DNA from: an uncultured Bacteroidota bacterium
GTDB taxonomy: Bacteria > Bacteroidota > Bacteroidia > Bacteroidales > P3
DNA: 64,000 bases
Reading direction: 5' to 3'
NCBI GenBank assembly: GCA_902774845.1
Contig: CACYJU010000009.1
Location: forward strand, 62,001-126,000
The notes under the pieces were generated by a model. It ran no database searches, was not told where the DNA came from, and worked only from the letters and a program-made list of their open reading frames with translations. Below, piece after piece: positions 43,005-52,005 of this stretch (positions are counted from its first letter, which is position 1; the number at the start of each line of letters is the position of its first letter). A program made the translations under genes and the position numbers.

Positions 43005-43948
43005 TTAGCTTTCGTGAAAGTGTTGCGCAGTTGCAGTATGCAGTCGATGTTACGAGGTGTCTGAAGGTCGATGGTAGAACTCTCTATTGCTACAACCCGG
43101 CCGTTCTTGACGGCATCGAGACGTGTGTATGGCTTGGTGTTGCAGAAAGTGGCGCTGTCCTCGCGTCGAATGATGATAAAGTCGGGATTTTCCGACATCA
43201 GGGCTTCAAGACTGTAGCTCCATCCTTTCACACCAGCTGCGATATTGCGGCCTCCTGCCATCGCGATGAGGTCGTTGATGAAAGTATCTCCTCCGGCGGT
43301 GAAGTTACCGCCAGCGCCGAATCCAACCACGTAATAGACCGAGGGTGCGTGCCCGCACATGGCATTATGATTGGTGTTATCTGCTAATTGCCCGATTGTG
43401 TCAGCTGCCGAACTTGACAATTCCGATTCGATGCGCAGTTTCAGCTGGCGGTTGAGGCTGTCGGCTTGAGGACTGCGTCCTATCAGTTGTCCTATCTTCG
43501 AGATGTTCTCGTAGAGCCCGTCGAATCGGTTCTTCTCTATGACGCAAACGATAGGTACACCCAGCGCACTCAGTTGTTCTGCCGCCTTCTGAGGTATCAT
43601 CGAGCCACTTATAACCAAATCGGGATTCAGGGCCAGGATCTTTTCAATATTGAGATTAGAGATACCTCCCACGCTCTCAATATTCGCAACCTCGGCAGGA
43701 TATTGGCAGAAGTCGGTGCGACCGACCAGCAGGTCGCCGCGTCCGAGAGCGAACACTATCTCCGTGACGGCAGGGGAGAGGGAGACAACCCTCAGAGGTT
43801 CGGCCGGTACGGAGACTTGGTTGCCGTAATCGTCGGTAAACTCATACCTCTCGGTCTTTGGTGATTGAGAGCTTCTGTTACAACTGCAGAAAAGAGCCAC
43901 ACAAAGCAGAGTGGCAAGAAGAATTGTTAAAGATTTGAATCGGCCCAT
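43001..43948 (-). CDS. BtuF-like periplasmic binding lipoprotein (cobalamin/iron type)
   Basis: 315 aa from the ATG at 43948; TTG five codons upstream adds nothing. Lipoprotein-type signal ending FCSC. Class III solute-binding fold (FecCD/BtuF): DDYGNQVSVPAEPLRVVSL, then GRTDFCQYP, NIEKILALNPDLV, GGRNIAAGVKGW. Captures a corrinoid, haem or siderophore for an ABC permease; no permease genes are adjacent. Around residues 190-205 an extra stretch (LADNTNHNAMCGHAP) is encoded by word repeats including GTGCGTGCCCGCACA at 43345. Confidence 0.85.
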   Translation of the reverse strand: MGRFKSLTILLATLLCVALFCSCNRSSQSPKTERYEFTDDYGNQVSVPAEPLRVVSLSPAVTEIVFALGRGDLLVGRTDFCQYPAEVANIESVGGISNLNIEKILALNPDLVISGSMIPQKAAEQLSALGVPIVCVIEKNRFDGLYENISKIGQLIGRSPQADSLNRQLKLRIESELSSSAADTIGQLADNTNHNAMCGHAPSVYYVVGFGAGGNFTAGGDTFINDLIAMAGGRNIAAGVKGWSYSLEALMSENPDFIIIRREDSATFCNTKPYTRLDAVKNGRVVAIESSTIDLQTPRNIDCILQLRNTFTKAK

Positions 43949-43979
43949 TTCTTCAATTTTCAACTTTTGAAATTAACGC

Positions 43980-44019
43980 ATTCAAGCAATCAAGCAATCA
44001 AGCAATCAAGCAATCAAGC
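43980..44019. repeat. Word array (AATCAAGC, 8 nt, five copies)
   Basis: Perfect octamer array between the BtuF-like gene and fabG, running into the fabG stop codon. Confidence 0.9.
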
Positions 44020-44763
44020 GTCCTCCATACCGCCACAGACGGGTAACACCACGCTGGTTACGTAAGGGCAGCGGTCGCTGGCGAGGAAGAGGCACGCTTC
44101 TGCCACCTCGTCGGCTGTACCCGGACGTTTCATCGGTATGCGGCTACACCATTGTTCTTTGAGCTCCTGCGGTATTTCGGCAGTCATCTCTGTCTCGATG
44201 AATCCCGGACACACCACATTCACCCTGATATTGCGTACGGCAAACTCTTTGGCGCAGCTCTTTGTGAAGCCGATGATGCCGGCTTTCGAGGCGGCGTAGT
44301 TGGCCTGCTTGTAGTTGCCGGCGATACCCACAACCGAGCCCATGTTGACTATCGCACCTCCACCCAGTTTCCACATGATGGGTTGAACGGCTTTCGTCAT
44401 AGAGAACACGCTTCCGAGGTTGATGTCCAGCACACGGTGGAACTGCTCTTCTGTCATGCGCTTCATCGCGTTGTCGTCGGAGATTCCGGCGTTATTGATG
44501 AGTATGTTTATCTCGCCGAAGTCTTCCATCACCTTGTCCACAAAAGCTTGAGCGCCATCGAGGGTGCTCACGTCGGCTACATATCCTTTGCATTTCAATC
44601 CCATCGCTCCAATCTCCTCTTCGAGAGAAGTCATAAGCTCTCCGTCGTGACGGGCGCAGAAAGCGATATTGGCGCCTTCGGCGGCAAACAGTTTGGCTAT
44701 ATGACGGCCTATTCCTCTTGTGGCACCCGTTACGATTGCCGTCTTTCCTTTCAGTATATCCAT
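44014..44763 (-). CDS. fabG: 3-oxoacyl-ACP reductase (SDR)
   Basis: Reduces 3-oxoacyl-ACP with NADPH in fatty acid elongation. 249 aa. Cofactor motif TGATRGIG at about 12-19, NNAG near 91, and the catalytic YAASK near 156-160. The high similarity pattern to FabG (RVNVVCPGFIETEMT) makes this the best call, though other SDR dehydrogenases share the scaffold. The C-terminal end PVCGGMEDA differs slightly from the usual VDGGMxM. Next to gap but separated by its terminator. Confidence 0.85.
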   Translation of the reverse strand: MDILKGKTAIVTGATRGIGRHIAKLFAAEGANIAFCARHDGELMTSLEEEIGAMGLKCKGYVADVSTLDGAQAFVDKVMEDFGEINILINNAGISDDNAMKRMTEEQFHRVLDINLGSVFSMTKAVQPIMWKLGGGAIVNMGSVVGIAGNYKQANYAASKAGIIGFTKSCAKEFAVRNIRVNVVCPGFIETEMTAEIPQELKEQWCSRIPMKRPGTADEVAEACLFLASDRCPYVTSVVLPVCGGMEDA

Positions 44764-44778
44764 TGTCAGTTTTTAGTA

Positions 44779-44822
44779 AAATAGGGACACTCCACGGTTT
44801 AGTCCATGTGTGTGTCCCTATT
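44779..44822 (-). terminator. Terminator after gap
   Basis: On the minus strand AATAGGGACAC pairs with GTGTCCCTATT, followed by TTACTAAA; lies between gap and fabG. Confidence 0.7.
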
Positions 44823-44849
44823 GTTAAAAAGTGTGTGTGTGAAATCCGA

Positions 44850-45857
44850 TTAGAGAAGGGTGGCCAGCTTCGAAGCGAGGTCGGACACGCGAGTGCTGTA
44901 ACCCTGCTCGTTGTCGTACCAAGAGACAACCTTCACGAAGTTGCCGTCCATGACCTGGGTCAACAGCGAGTCGAAGATGCTGCTGTGCTTGTTGTCGACG
45001 ATGTCGATGCTGACGATGGGCTCGTCAACATATTCGAGGATGCCTTTCATCTTGCCTTCGGCGGCTTCCTTGATGGCAGCGTTGATTTCCTCTTTGGTCA
45101 CGTTGCAAGCCATCTCAGCGGTGAGGTCGACAACAGAACCGTCGGGAGTGGGGACGCGCATTGCGAATCCATCGAGTTTGCCTTTCAGTTCAGGGATAAC
45201 CAGACCTACGGCTTTGGCTGCTCCACTCGAAGTGGGGATGATTGAAACGGCAGCTGCGCGGGCACGACGGAGGTCGCTGTGCGGCTGGTCGAGAATCTTC
45301 TGGTCGTTGGTGTAACTGTGGATGGTGTTCATCAAACCACGTTTGATGCCGAACTTGTCGTTAAGCACTTTGGCAACGGGAGCCAAGCAGTTGGTGGTGC
45401 AGCTGGCGTTGGAAACCAGGACGGTCTCTTTGGTCAGCACGTTGTCGTTGACACCCATGACCACTGTAGCGTCCACATCTTCAGCTTTGGCTGCGGGTAC
45501 GGTGAGGATGACCTTCTTGGCGCCGGCGTTGATGTGTTTCATCATCTGCTCGCGTTTCTTGAAGAGGCCGGTCGATTCAACCACGATGTCGATACCGAGT
45601 TCTTTCCAGGGGAGGTTTTCGGGGTCGCGCTCAGCGTAGATTTTCACTTTCTTGCCGTTCACTACGATGCAGTCGCCTTCAGCGTGCACATCGCCATCGA
45701 ATCCGGCGTGCACCGAGTCGTATTTGAAAAGGTAAGCGAGAGTGTCGGCGCTGGTGAGGTCGTTCACGGCCACCACATCGAGTTCGGGGTGAGCCAACAT
45801 TGCGCGGAAGGACATACGTCCGATACGGCCGAAACCGTTTATAGCTACTTTTGCCAT
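44850..45857 (-). CDS. gap: Glyceraldehyde-3-phosphate dehydrogenase
   Basis: Glycolytic oxidation of glyceraldehyde 3-phosphate. 335 aa, full length. NAD motif GFGRIGR at the start, catalytic cysteine in SNASCTTNCLAP near 150-156, and WYDNEQGYS at the end. Single gene with its own terminator. Confidence 0.97.
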   Translation of the reverse strand: MAKVAINGFGRIGRMSFRAMLAHPELDVVAVNDLTSADTLAYLFKYDSVHAGFDGDVHAEGDCIVVNGKKVKIYAERDPENLPWKELGIDIVVESTGLFKKREQMMKHINAGAKKVILTVPAAKAEDVDATVVMGVNDNVLTKETVLVSNASCTTNCLAPVAKVLNDKFGIKRGLMNTIHSYTNDQKILDQPHSDLRRARAAAVSIIPTSSGAAKAVGLVIPELKGKLDGFAMRVPTPDGSVVDLTAEMACNVTKEEINAAIKEAAEGKMKGILEYVDEPIVSIDIVDNKHSSIFDSLLTQVMDGNFVKVVSWYDNEQGYSTRVSDLASKLATLL

Positions 45858-45903
45858 GTTATTTTGTTTTTAATGTGTTGTTGTTTATGATTTTATTTGT
45901 TTG

Positions 45904-47316
45904 TTAGCGTTTGGTGTTTGAGACGGGCTTAGTGGGTTCGTCGCCGACGCTGGTGATGAAGATCTCAATCTTGTTGAAGAGGTGGTCGGCCATCCGTTTG
46001 TCGCTTTTCTGGGTTTCAGATTGCTTGACATTCTTGCTGGAGCTGCCCGATCCTTCGGCAGCGAAGGCGGCGTTGGCGGCGCGTTTTATCTCGTTGAGGT
46101 TCATTCCGGCTACGGAGATGCGGTCTTCACTTATGCCGTTCTGTACGAAGAATTCCTTCACGGCGACGGCACGCTGCAGCGATATCTCGGTGTCGGCTTT
46201 GGGGTCGACTCCGAAGGTGGGCACGCGACCTTTTATTAGGAAAGTCACTTCGGGATGGTTTTTGAACATATAGACGTAGTTCATCAGGGCTGTGTCGGAG
46301 CCGGGCAGCAGCTTCGAGGTGCCGTCTTCGAAGTAGACGTCGTTGACGGGGTAGGAGGTTCCGCGACGTTTGGGGTTCATGACGAAACGCAGTATGGTGT
46401 CGTTGAGGAACATGTTGGAGTTGAACTCTTTATAAACTGAGAAATAGCCTTCTCTCTTTGCGTAGAGGGTGTAGGTGAATCCAGGGACGAACTTAACCCT
46501 TCCGCTTGTCCAGTTGGAGGTTTTGGCGACGGGGCGGTTGTCTGTGTTCTTTTCGAGGATGAGGAGGTCGACGGTCACGTTCTTGCGTCCTTGTGGATCG
46601 TAGAAGACCACCTGGGGCTCGAAAGCGTCGACGTGGATGGAGACGGTGATGGAGTGACCGGAACCACCGGGGTTCACGTTGTCGAGCACGAGGTAGTAGA
46701 TCTCGCCTTTGCGCACGTAGATCGATTTCAGCATCTGGCTCGGCTGTTTCTTGCTTTTAATGCTGGTCACTTCGCCGTCGATTTTCATGCCCATGGAGGG
46801 GGCTCCCGGGGCGGAGGCGGTGTCCAGGTCGCCGATATTCACGGCTATGGGAAGTACCTTGTTTTGGCAGATGTTATTGCTGAAATACTCGTCGGTATAC
46901 TTGTAGAGAAGGAAGTCGTAGTCGTCCTTGGAGTCCATTTGTGAGATTTCGAATTCAAGGTAACCGTTGTAGGGCACTTTGAATTTATACCATACGGTGT
47001 TGTGCTCGTATTCAAAGAGATAAGGGTGTTTTTTGTCGGCTTTGATGTCCATCACGCGGCCAGCGCCTTCAGGAGCATCCTTGGGGCCGTACATGACGTC
47101 GGGTTGGAGCTCGATGGCGAACAGGCAGTCGTTGGAGTTGTAGGGCAGCGAGTTGTCCACAACGGGTGCCGGAGCTTCTGCCTCTTTCTTTTTCTTCTTC
47201 TTAGAGGTCTGAGATGTTTTAGCACCTTTTTTGCCACCTTTTTTGCTCTGAGCCATAGCATCGCTGCCAGCGAACACCAGAGCCAGAACCATCAATAGTG
47301 TGAGAAAACGTTTCAT
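45904..47316 (-). CDS. OmpA-family outer-membrane protein
   Basis: 470 aa. Signal peptide (MKRFLTLLMVLALVFAGSDAMAQ), a lysine-rich stretch at 24-47, a beta-rich middle (KVPYNGYLEFEISQMDSKDDYDF, a jelly-roll-like part often found before OmpA domains), and a C-terminal OmpA/MotB peptidoglycan-binding domain at about 320-450 (VYFEDGTSKLLPGSDTALM, ISLQRAVAVKEFFVQNG). Probably ties the outer membrane to the cell wall. Promoter TATCTTTG on the minus strand at 47383-47390. Confidence 0.85.
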   Translation of the reverse strand: MKRFLTLLMVLALVFAGSDAMAQSKKGGKKGAKTSQTSKKKKKKEAEAPAPVVDNSLPYNSNDCLFAIELQPDVMYGPKDAPEGAGRVMDIKADKKHPYLFEYEHNTVWYKFKVPYNGYLEFEISQMDSKDDYDFLLYKYTDEYFSNNICQNKVLPIAVNIGDLDTASAPGAPSMGMKIDGEVTSIKSKKQPSQMLKSIYVRKGEIYYLVLDNVNPGGSGHSITVSIHVDAFEPQVVFYDPQGRKNVTVDLLILEKNTDNRPVAKTSNWTSGRVKFVPGFTYTLYAKREGYFSVYKEFNSNMFLNDTILRFVMNPKRRGTSYPVNDVYFEDGTSKLLPGSDTALMNYVYMFKNHPEVTFLIKGRVPTFGVDPKADTEISLQRAVAVKEFFVQNGISEDRISVAGMNLNEIKRAANAAFAAEGSGSSSKNVKQSETQKSDKRMADHLFNKIEIFITSVGDEPTKPVSNTKR

Positions 47317-47382
47317 CGTATAATCGTTGTATTGTGTTATTTATCTTTATTATAAAGGTGTACACTACGCACCTATGATTTG

Positions 47383-47390
47383 CAAAGATA
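47383..47390 (-). promoter_or_regulatory. Promoter -7 box for the OmpA-family gene
   Basis: TATCTTTG then CA on the minus strand, 67 bases before the start codon. Confidence 0.75.
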
Positions 47391-47693
47391 CGAAAAAAAA
47401 ATGAAAGAGCAAATCGAGCTCCTTTTTTTCGAGATTGGAATTGTAGTGCTGGGGTTGGAAAAAGGTTCCTTCCAAGTGAAGTCGGGATACTTAAATTTTG
47501 TTCTGCACATGTGTGCTCTGAGGATGGGGGAAACATTGAAATGAGGGGTTACTGCATGACTTTTGATGCACGAGATGGGTGGGTTTTGATGCATTCTGTT
47601 CCGTTACTGAGGTTGGGTATCTTGGGAACGACTGTTTTGTTGGGGTGTAATTCATTGTATATTTGTTTTTTAGTGGAATGAATTGGTGGTCGT

Positions 47694-47842
47694 GCGTTCA
47701 GCGTTCCGCGTTCCAAGCATTTTTTTTTGTGTGTGCCAACTTCTCTTTCTTTATATATCTATCTATATATTAAGTATTTATAAAGTATTAAAGAGATGGG
47801 GTATATCCTTTTTTTTTAGTTGGAACGCGGAACGTGGAACGC
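47694..47842. repeat. Inverted-arm AT-core element 5 (GCGTTCC arms)
   Basis: Left arm 47694-47716 (GCGTTCAGCGTTCCGCG then TTCCAA) and right arm 47820-47842 are inverted copies matching at 21 of 23 positions. The core between them is AT-rich with TATATATCTATCTATATATT and long T runs. A TATATTTG box lies just outside at 47658-47665. Confidence 0.85.
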
Positions 47843-48182
47843 TAACCGTAGTTAATTTACTTCATCATCTTCTCTACGAGGCTTTTATATAGCTTTATTG
47901 CTTGAATACTTGATGATTGCAAGTATATATGACGATGGGCTTTGCTACGGGTTGTGATATGCGGAGCTTGTGCGGAGTTAGATGGGAGGTAAATTTATTT
48001 TTGAATTTTAAAAATGGAATTTCGAAAGTGGGAGTTATATAGGAGTTAGATGATAGTTAAATGATAGGGAGATGATAGGCAAGTGTACTTCACTTTTGGG
48101 TTGATTTTGCTATAGGATATGCCGCTTGGGTTGGGCAAGATTTTTAAAATTATTTTTAATGGAAAATTTCAAGAAAAAAGTG
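47843..48182. other. Non-coding spacer with word repeats
   Basis: Holds CTTCTCTACGAGGC (47871-47884, also at 13213), GCGGAGCTTGTGCGGAG (about 47962), and GATGATAG-type repeats (48030-48090) complementary to those at 12484-12530. No gene seen. Confidence 0.5.
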
Positions 48183-48190
48183 TATCTTTG
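48183..48190 (+). promoter_or_regulatory. Promoter -7 box for the DUF4199 gene
   Basis: TATCTTTG then CA, 22 bases before the ATG at 48213. Confidence 0.75.
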
Positions 48191-48212
48191 CAATTTATTT
48201 GAACGCGTGCAT

Positions 48213-48731
48213 ATGGCAAGGATATTCAGGCGATACAAATCGGAAATACATGGCAATTACCGCATTGCCTACCTCAAGTGGGGTTTGCTGACTGGGGTAC
48301 TACTGTCGCTGTATCTGTTGGCAAGGCACCTTTTGGGGGCACCTTGCACGTCGCCTGCAGACTTGGGGAAGGATGGGTTGCTGATTGTCGCCATGCTTGT
48401 GTCGATGTATCTCTATAGGCGGTCGCTTCCGGAAAAGAGGGTGACGATGAAAGAGCTGCTGCTGCTCGGGATTGGGATAGGGTTGGTGTCGGCTGTAGTG
48501 TACGGATTGTTCGTGTGGCTGTACTGCGGGGTGATGTATCCAGAGATGACAGAGGTGTTCGCAGAACAGTTCAAGACCGACGAAGCGCGGGCGGAGGGTT
48601 ACCTTGCTGCGCTGAATCCTGTGATGTGGGCTTTGATGTTCGGATTCGTGAACACGGCCTTGACTTCGATAATAGTGGCGTTCTTCGGAGCGCTGATATT
48701 CAAGACGGAAAAGGCGGAATTGAATGTTTGA
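48213..48731 (+). CDS. DUF4199 membrane protein
   Basis: 172 aa from the ATG at 48213, chosen because a promoter box lies inside the longer frame. Four likely membrane helices: about 22-42, 52-68, 83-106 and 141-163 (MWALMFGFVNTALTSIIVAFF). DUF4199 proteins are small integral membrane proteins confined mostly to Bacteroidota and are commonly found next to a family-2 glycosyltransferase, as here. Function unknown; a role in lipid-linked sugar handling is a guess from context. Confidence 0.8.
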   Translation: MARIFRRYKSEIHGNYRIAYLKWGLLTGVLLSLYLLARHLLGAPCTSPADLGKDGLLIVAMLVSMYLYRRSLPEKRVTMKELLLLGIGIGLVSAVVYGLFVWLYCGVMYPEMTEVFAEQFKTDEARAEGYLAALNPVMWALMFGFVNTALTSIIVAFFGALIFKTEKAELNV

Positions 48732-48766
48732 TTGATTGAAATTTGAATAATAAAAATAATACGGTT

Positions 48767-49699
48767 ATGGATATTTCGATTATAGTTCCTTTGTACAATG
48801 AGGCGGAGTCGCTGCCTCACTTGGCGGAATGGATAGACCGCGTGATGGTGGAGAACCACTTCGACTATGAGGTGGTGATGGTGGACGACGGAAGCAACGA
48901 CGGATCATGGAAGGTGGTGGAGGGACTCCACGCTGCCAATCCACGCTATCGTGGTGTGAAATTCCGTCGCAACTATGGTAAATCGGCCGCCCTCAACGTC
49001 GGATTCGGCGTGGTTCAGGGCGATGTGGTGATAACGATGGATGCCGACCTGCAGGACAGTCCTGACGAGGTGCCGGAACTCTACCGCATGATAAAAGAGG
49101 ATGGGTACGACCTGGTGAGCGGATGGAAGAAAAAACGCTACGACTCGAAGCTGGCGAAGAACATCCCGTCGAAATTCTTCAACTGGACGACACGCAAGAT
49201 GAGCGGCATCAAGCTGCACGACTTCAACTGCGGATTGAAAGCATACCGTAAGGATGTGGTGAAGTCGATCGAGGTGTACGGAGAGATGCACAGATATATC
49301 CCGGTAATCGCCAAGTGGGCGGGATTCGGCAAGATAGGAGAGAAGGTGGTGCAACATCGCAAACGTGAGTTCGGCGTGACGAAATTCGGTATGGACCGCT
49401 TCGTGAACGGCTACCTGGACCTTATGAGCATCATGTTCATGTCGAAATTCGGGAAGCAGCCCATGCATTTCTTCGGATTGGTGGGAAGCGTGGCTTTCAT
49501 GTTCGGCTTCGTGGCGTTGGTTGTGGTGGTGATAATGAGGCTTGCTGGACGTATCGCGTTGACTAACAGCGTGTGGTTCTACCTCTCGATGCTGTTTGTG
49601 TTGATGGGTATGGTGCTTTTCCTGGCAGGATTCATCGGAGAACTGGTGTGCCGCAATTCGTCGACGAGGAACAGCTATTTGATTGAGAAAGAGATTTGA
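48767..49699 (+). CDS. Family 2 glycosyltransferase (polyprenyl-phosphate type)
   Basis: 310 aa from the ATG at 48767 (MDISIIVPLYNE). GT-A fold with VDDGSNDGSWKV, the DxD-like MDADLQDSP, and KYDLVSGWKKKR region (GYDLVSGW), then two C-terminal membrane helices (FGLVGSVAFMFGFVALVVVV and SVWFYLSMLFVLMGMVLFL). This layout is that of GtrB/DPM1-like enzymes that load a sugar onto a polyprenyl phosphate. Follows the DUF4199 gene by 35 bases. Confidence 0.9.
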   Translation: MDISIIVPLYNEAESLPHLAEWIDRVMVENHFDYEVVMVDDGSNDGSWKVVEGLHAANPRYRGVKFRRNYGKSAALNVGFGVVQGDVVITMDADLQDSPDEVPELYRMIKEDGYDLVSGWKKKRYDSKLAKNIPSKFFNWTTRKMSGIKLHDFNCGLKAYRKDVVKSIEVYGEMHRYIPVIAKWAGFGKIGEKVVQHRKREFGVTKFGMDRFVNGYLDLMSIMFMSKFGKQPMHFFGLVGSVAFMFGFVALVVVVIMRLAGRIALTNSVWFYLSMLFVLMGMVLFLAGFIGELVCRNSSTRNSYLIEKEI

Positions 49700-49738
49700 A
49701 GTCAGAAGGAAGATGTAAGACGTAAGAAGTTTTTTATT

Positions 49739-50806
49739 TTGAGTAGAAGGCGGGGTCATAAAAGGAGAAGTTGGGGCATTGTGATGCTCGTGTTGCTGGT
49801 GGTGCTTGCCGGCGGGGTGTTCTGTGCGTGGAAACTGGCAGTCGGCGGTCAGCGGTCAGCAGACAGCGAGCAGCCTTTGATGGAGTCGCATAACCGACTG
49901 CTGAGGAGCGAGATACCAACTATGGCTGCCAACTCGATGAGATACCGCGAGCTTTTTGCCGACAACAACGACGTGCAACTCAAGGCTGCCAAGAAGATGG
50001 GGCTGAAGAACCCAGAGGCTGTAAAGCAACCGGAGTTGTGTGACGACCTGGTGGAGGTGAAGTCGAACTCGTGGTACAAGGTGGACACTCTGTATCACTC
50101 CAAGCCATATCTGGTGCCCGAGGCTTCGCTGCTGCTGACATATATCAGCCGTCGTTTCGACCAACTGCAAGATGAGGAGGGGGTGAAGACGAAGGTGCGT
50201 CCGATAGTGACCAGCTTGCTGCGCAACAAGAGTCAGGTGGGACGCCTGCGTCGAGTGAACCGCAACGCCACCGAGAACTCGTGCCATCTGTATGGCACCA
50301 CCTTCGACCTCTCATACTGCCGTTTCGTGACCAACGACGGCGAGGAGGTGATGGACAACGGAAAATACAAGCAGCTGCTTGCATTGGCGCTCTACGAACT
50401 GCGGTTCGAAGGATTGTGCTATGTGAAATATGAACGCAGACCCCCATGCTTCCATATAACCGTGCGTGCGGTGGACTATGAGGGAGAGCTGGCGTGTGAG
50501 ACGGAGGAGATTGAGGTCGGCAGCCAGCGGGTGCGTGCTCGCACAGAGCAAGTACGTGCTTCCTCGCATTTGGCGGATAGTACGGATATTTCGGATTCTT
50601 GGATATTTGGAGATAAAGAGTTGAAGGAGGAAAAGACTACGGAATCGCGGCTTGTCGATTCGGTGGATATGTCGGATTCATGGGTGTTCGGAACTACGGA
50701 GTTGAAGGAGGAGAGAGCTGAGGAACCAAGGAATGAGGCAAAAGTCAAAAAGGAATATACACGATCGAAAGAATTTGAACATCGGAGCAATTATGTGTTT
50801 GAGTGA
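49739..50806 (+). CDS. DUF5715 family protein
   Basis: 355 aa. A short basic N-terminus (MSRRRGHKRRSW) precedes one membrane helix (about 13-32), so it is anchored with the bulk outside the cytoplasm. The domain (about 115-260) has the DUF5715 pattern: VEVKSNSWYKVDTLYHSKPYL, then NSCHLYGTTFDLSYCRF, related in outline to DD-carboxypeptidase-like folds. The tail carries a tandem pair ADSTDISDSWIFGDKELKEE / VDSVDMSDSWVFGTTELKEE. A word GTCAGCGGTCAGCAG encodes residues after the helix, and GTGCGTGCTCGCACA lies at 50531. TTG start. Confidence 0.72.
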   Translation: MSRRRGHKRRSWGIVMLVLLVVLAGGVFCAWKLAVGGQRSADSEQPLMESHNRLLRSEIPTMAANSMRYRELFADNNDVQLKAAKKMGLKNPEAVKQPELCDDLVEVKSNSWYKVDTLYHSKPYLVPEASLLLTYISRRFDQLQDEEGVKTKVRPIVTSLLRNKSQVGRLRRVNRNATENSCHLYGTTFDLSYCRFVTNDGEEVMDNGKYKQLLALALYELRFEGLCYVKYERRPPCFHITVRAVDYEGELACETEEIEVGSQRVRARTEQVRASSHLADSTDISDSWIFGDKELKEEKTTESRLVDSVDMSDSWVFGTTELKEERAEEPRNEAKVKKEYTRSKEFEHRSNYVFE

Positions 50807-50871
50807 GGGAAGATGTAAGAAGTTAGAAGTTTTTTTATTTTTCTATTGAACAATAAGATAAGAAAGATAAG

Positions 50872-51972
50872 ATGAGTTTACAATGTGGCATAGTAGGACT
50901 ACCTAACGTCGGTAAGTCGACTCTTTTCAACTGTCTGAGTAACGCTAAGGCTCAGGCGGCTAACTTCCCGTTCTGCACCATCGAACCTAACGTGGGCGTC
51001 ATAACCGTCCCAGACGAGCGTCTCAACAAGCTGGTCGAGATAGAGCATCCTGCCAGCGTGGTGCCCGCCACCGTGGAGATAGTCGACATAGCAGGACTGG
51101 TGAAAGGCGCCAGCAAAGGGGAGGGGCTTGGCAACAAGTTTCTCGGCAACATACGCACCTGCGACGCCATCATACATGTGCTGCGTTGCTTCGACGACGA
51201 CAACGTGACCCATGTCGACGGAAGTGTCGATCCGATAAGGGACAAGCAGACGATAGACCTTGAGCTGCAGTTCAAAGACCTGGAGACCATAGAGAACCGC
51301 TATGAGAAGGAGGTAAAGAAAGCCAAAGCTGGAGGTGACGCCAAAGCGAAGAAGCTGGTGGAGGTGATGGATCTGTATAAAGCAGCCTTGCTTAGTGGCA
51401 AGAACGCCCGAACTGTGGAACTCGACGAAAGTCAGCAGGAGGCGGCCAAAGACCTGATGCTGCTCACCGCCAAACCGGTGCTCTATGTCTGCAATGTGGA
51501 CGAAGGGTCGGTGAAGAACGGCAACAAGTATGTGGATATGGTGAAGGAGTCGGTAAGCAGCGAGGCGGCCGAGGTGCTGGTGATAGGAGCTGCGATAGAG
51601 GCCGACATAGCCGAGCTGGAGACCTTCGAGGAGAAGCAGATGTTCTTGGAAGACCTGGGATTGTCTGAGTCGGGTGTGAACCGTCTCATCAAGGCGGCTT
51701 ACAAGCTGCTGGGCTTGCAGACATTCCTTACGGCTGGCCCCAAAGAGTGTCGTGCCTGGACTTTCCGCAAAGGGATGAAGGCGCCTCAGACGGCCGGCAT
51801 CATCCATAGCGACTTTGAGCGTGGTTTCATCCGTGCCGAAGTGATAAAATATGACGACTACGTGACCCTCGGAAGCGAAGCCAAATGCCGTGAGGCAGGC
51901 AAGATAGCGGTGGAGGGTAAGGACTATATAGTGCAGGACGGAGACATCATGCATTTCAGGTTTAATGTTTGA
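50872..51972 (+). CDS. ychF: Ribosome-associated ATPase YchF (Obg family)
   Basis: 366 aa, standard length. G1 GLPNVGKSTLFN at 8-19, switch region NFPFCTIEPN, G3 DIAGLVKGASKGEG, and the NxxE-type base motif that favours ATP over GTP (YVCNVDEGS). The TGS domain is at the C-terminus (TFLTAGPKECRAWTFRKG). Conserved translation-linked stress protein. Confidence 0.96.
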   Translation: MSLQCGIVGLPNVGKSTLFNCLSNAKAQAANFPFCTIEPNVGVITVPDERLNKLVEIEHPASVVPATVEIVDIAGLVKGASKGEGLGNKFLGNIRTCDAIIHVLRCFDDDNVTHVDGSVDPIRDKQTIDLELQFKDLETIENRYEKEVKKAKAGGDAKAKKLVEVMDLYKAALLSGKNARTVELDESQQEAAKDLMLLTAKPVLYVCNVDEGSVKNGNKYVDMVKESVSSEAAEVLVIGAAIEADIAELETFEEKQMFLEDLGLSESGVNRLIKAAYKLLGLQTFLTAGPKECRAWTFRKGMKAPQTAGIIHSDFERGFIRAEVIKYDDYVTLGSEAKCREAGKIAVEGKDYIVQDGDIMHFRFNV

Positions 51973-52005
51973 TTAGCAGGTTGTAGTCAGCAGGTAGCAG
52001 TTAGT

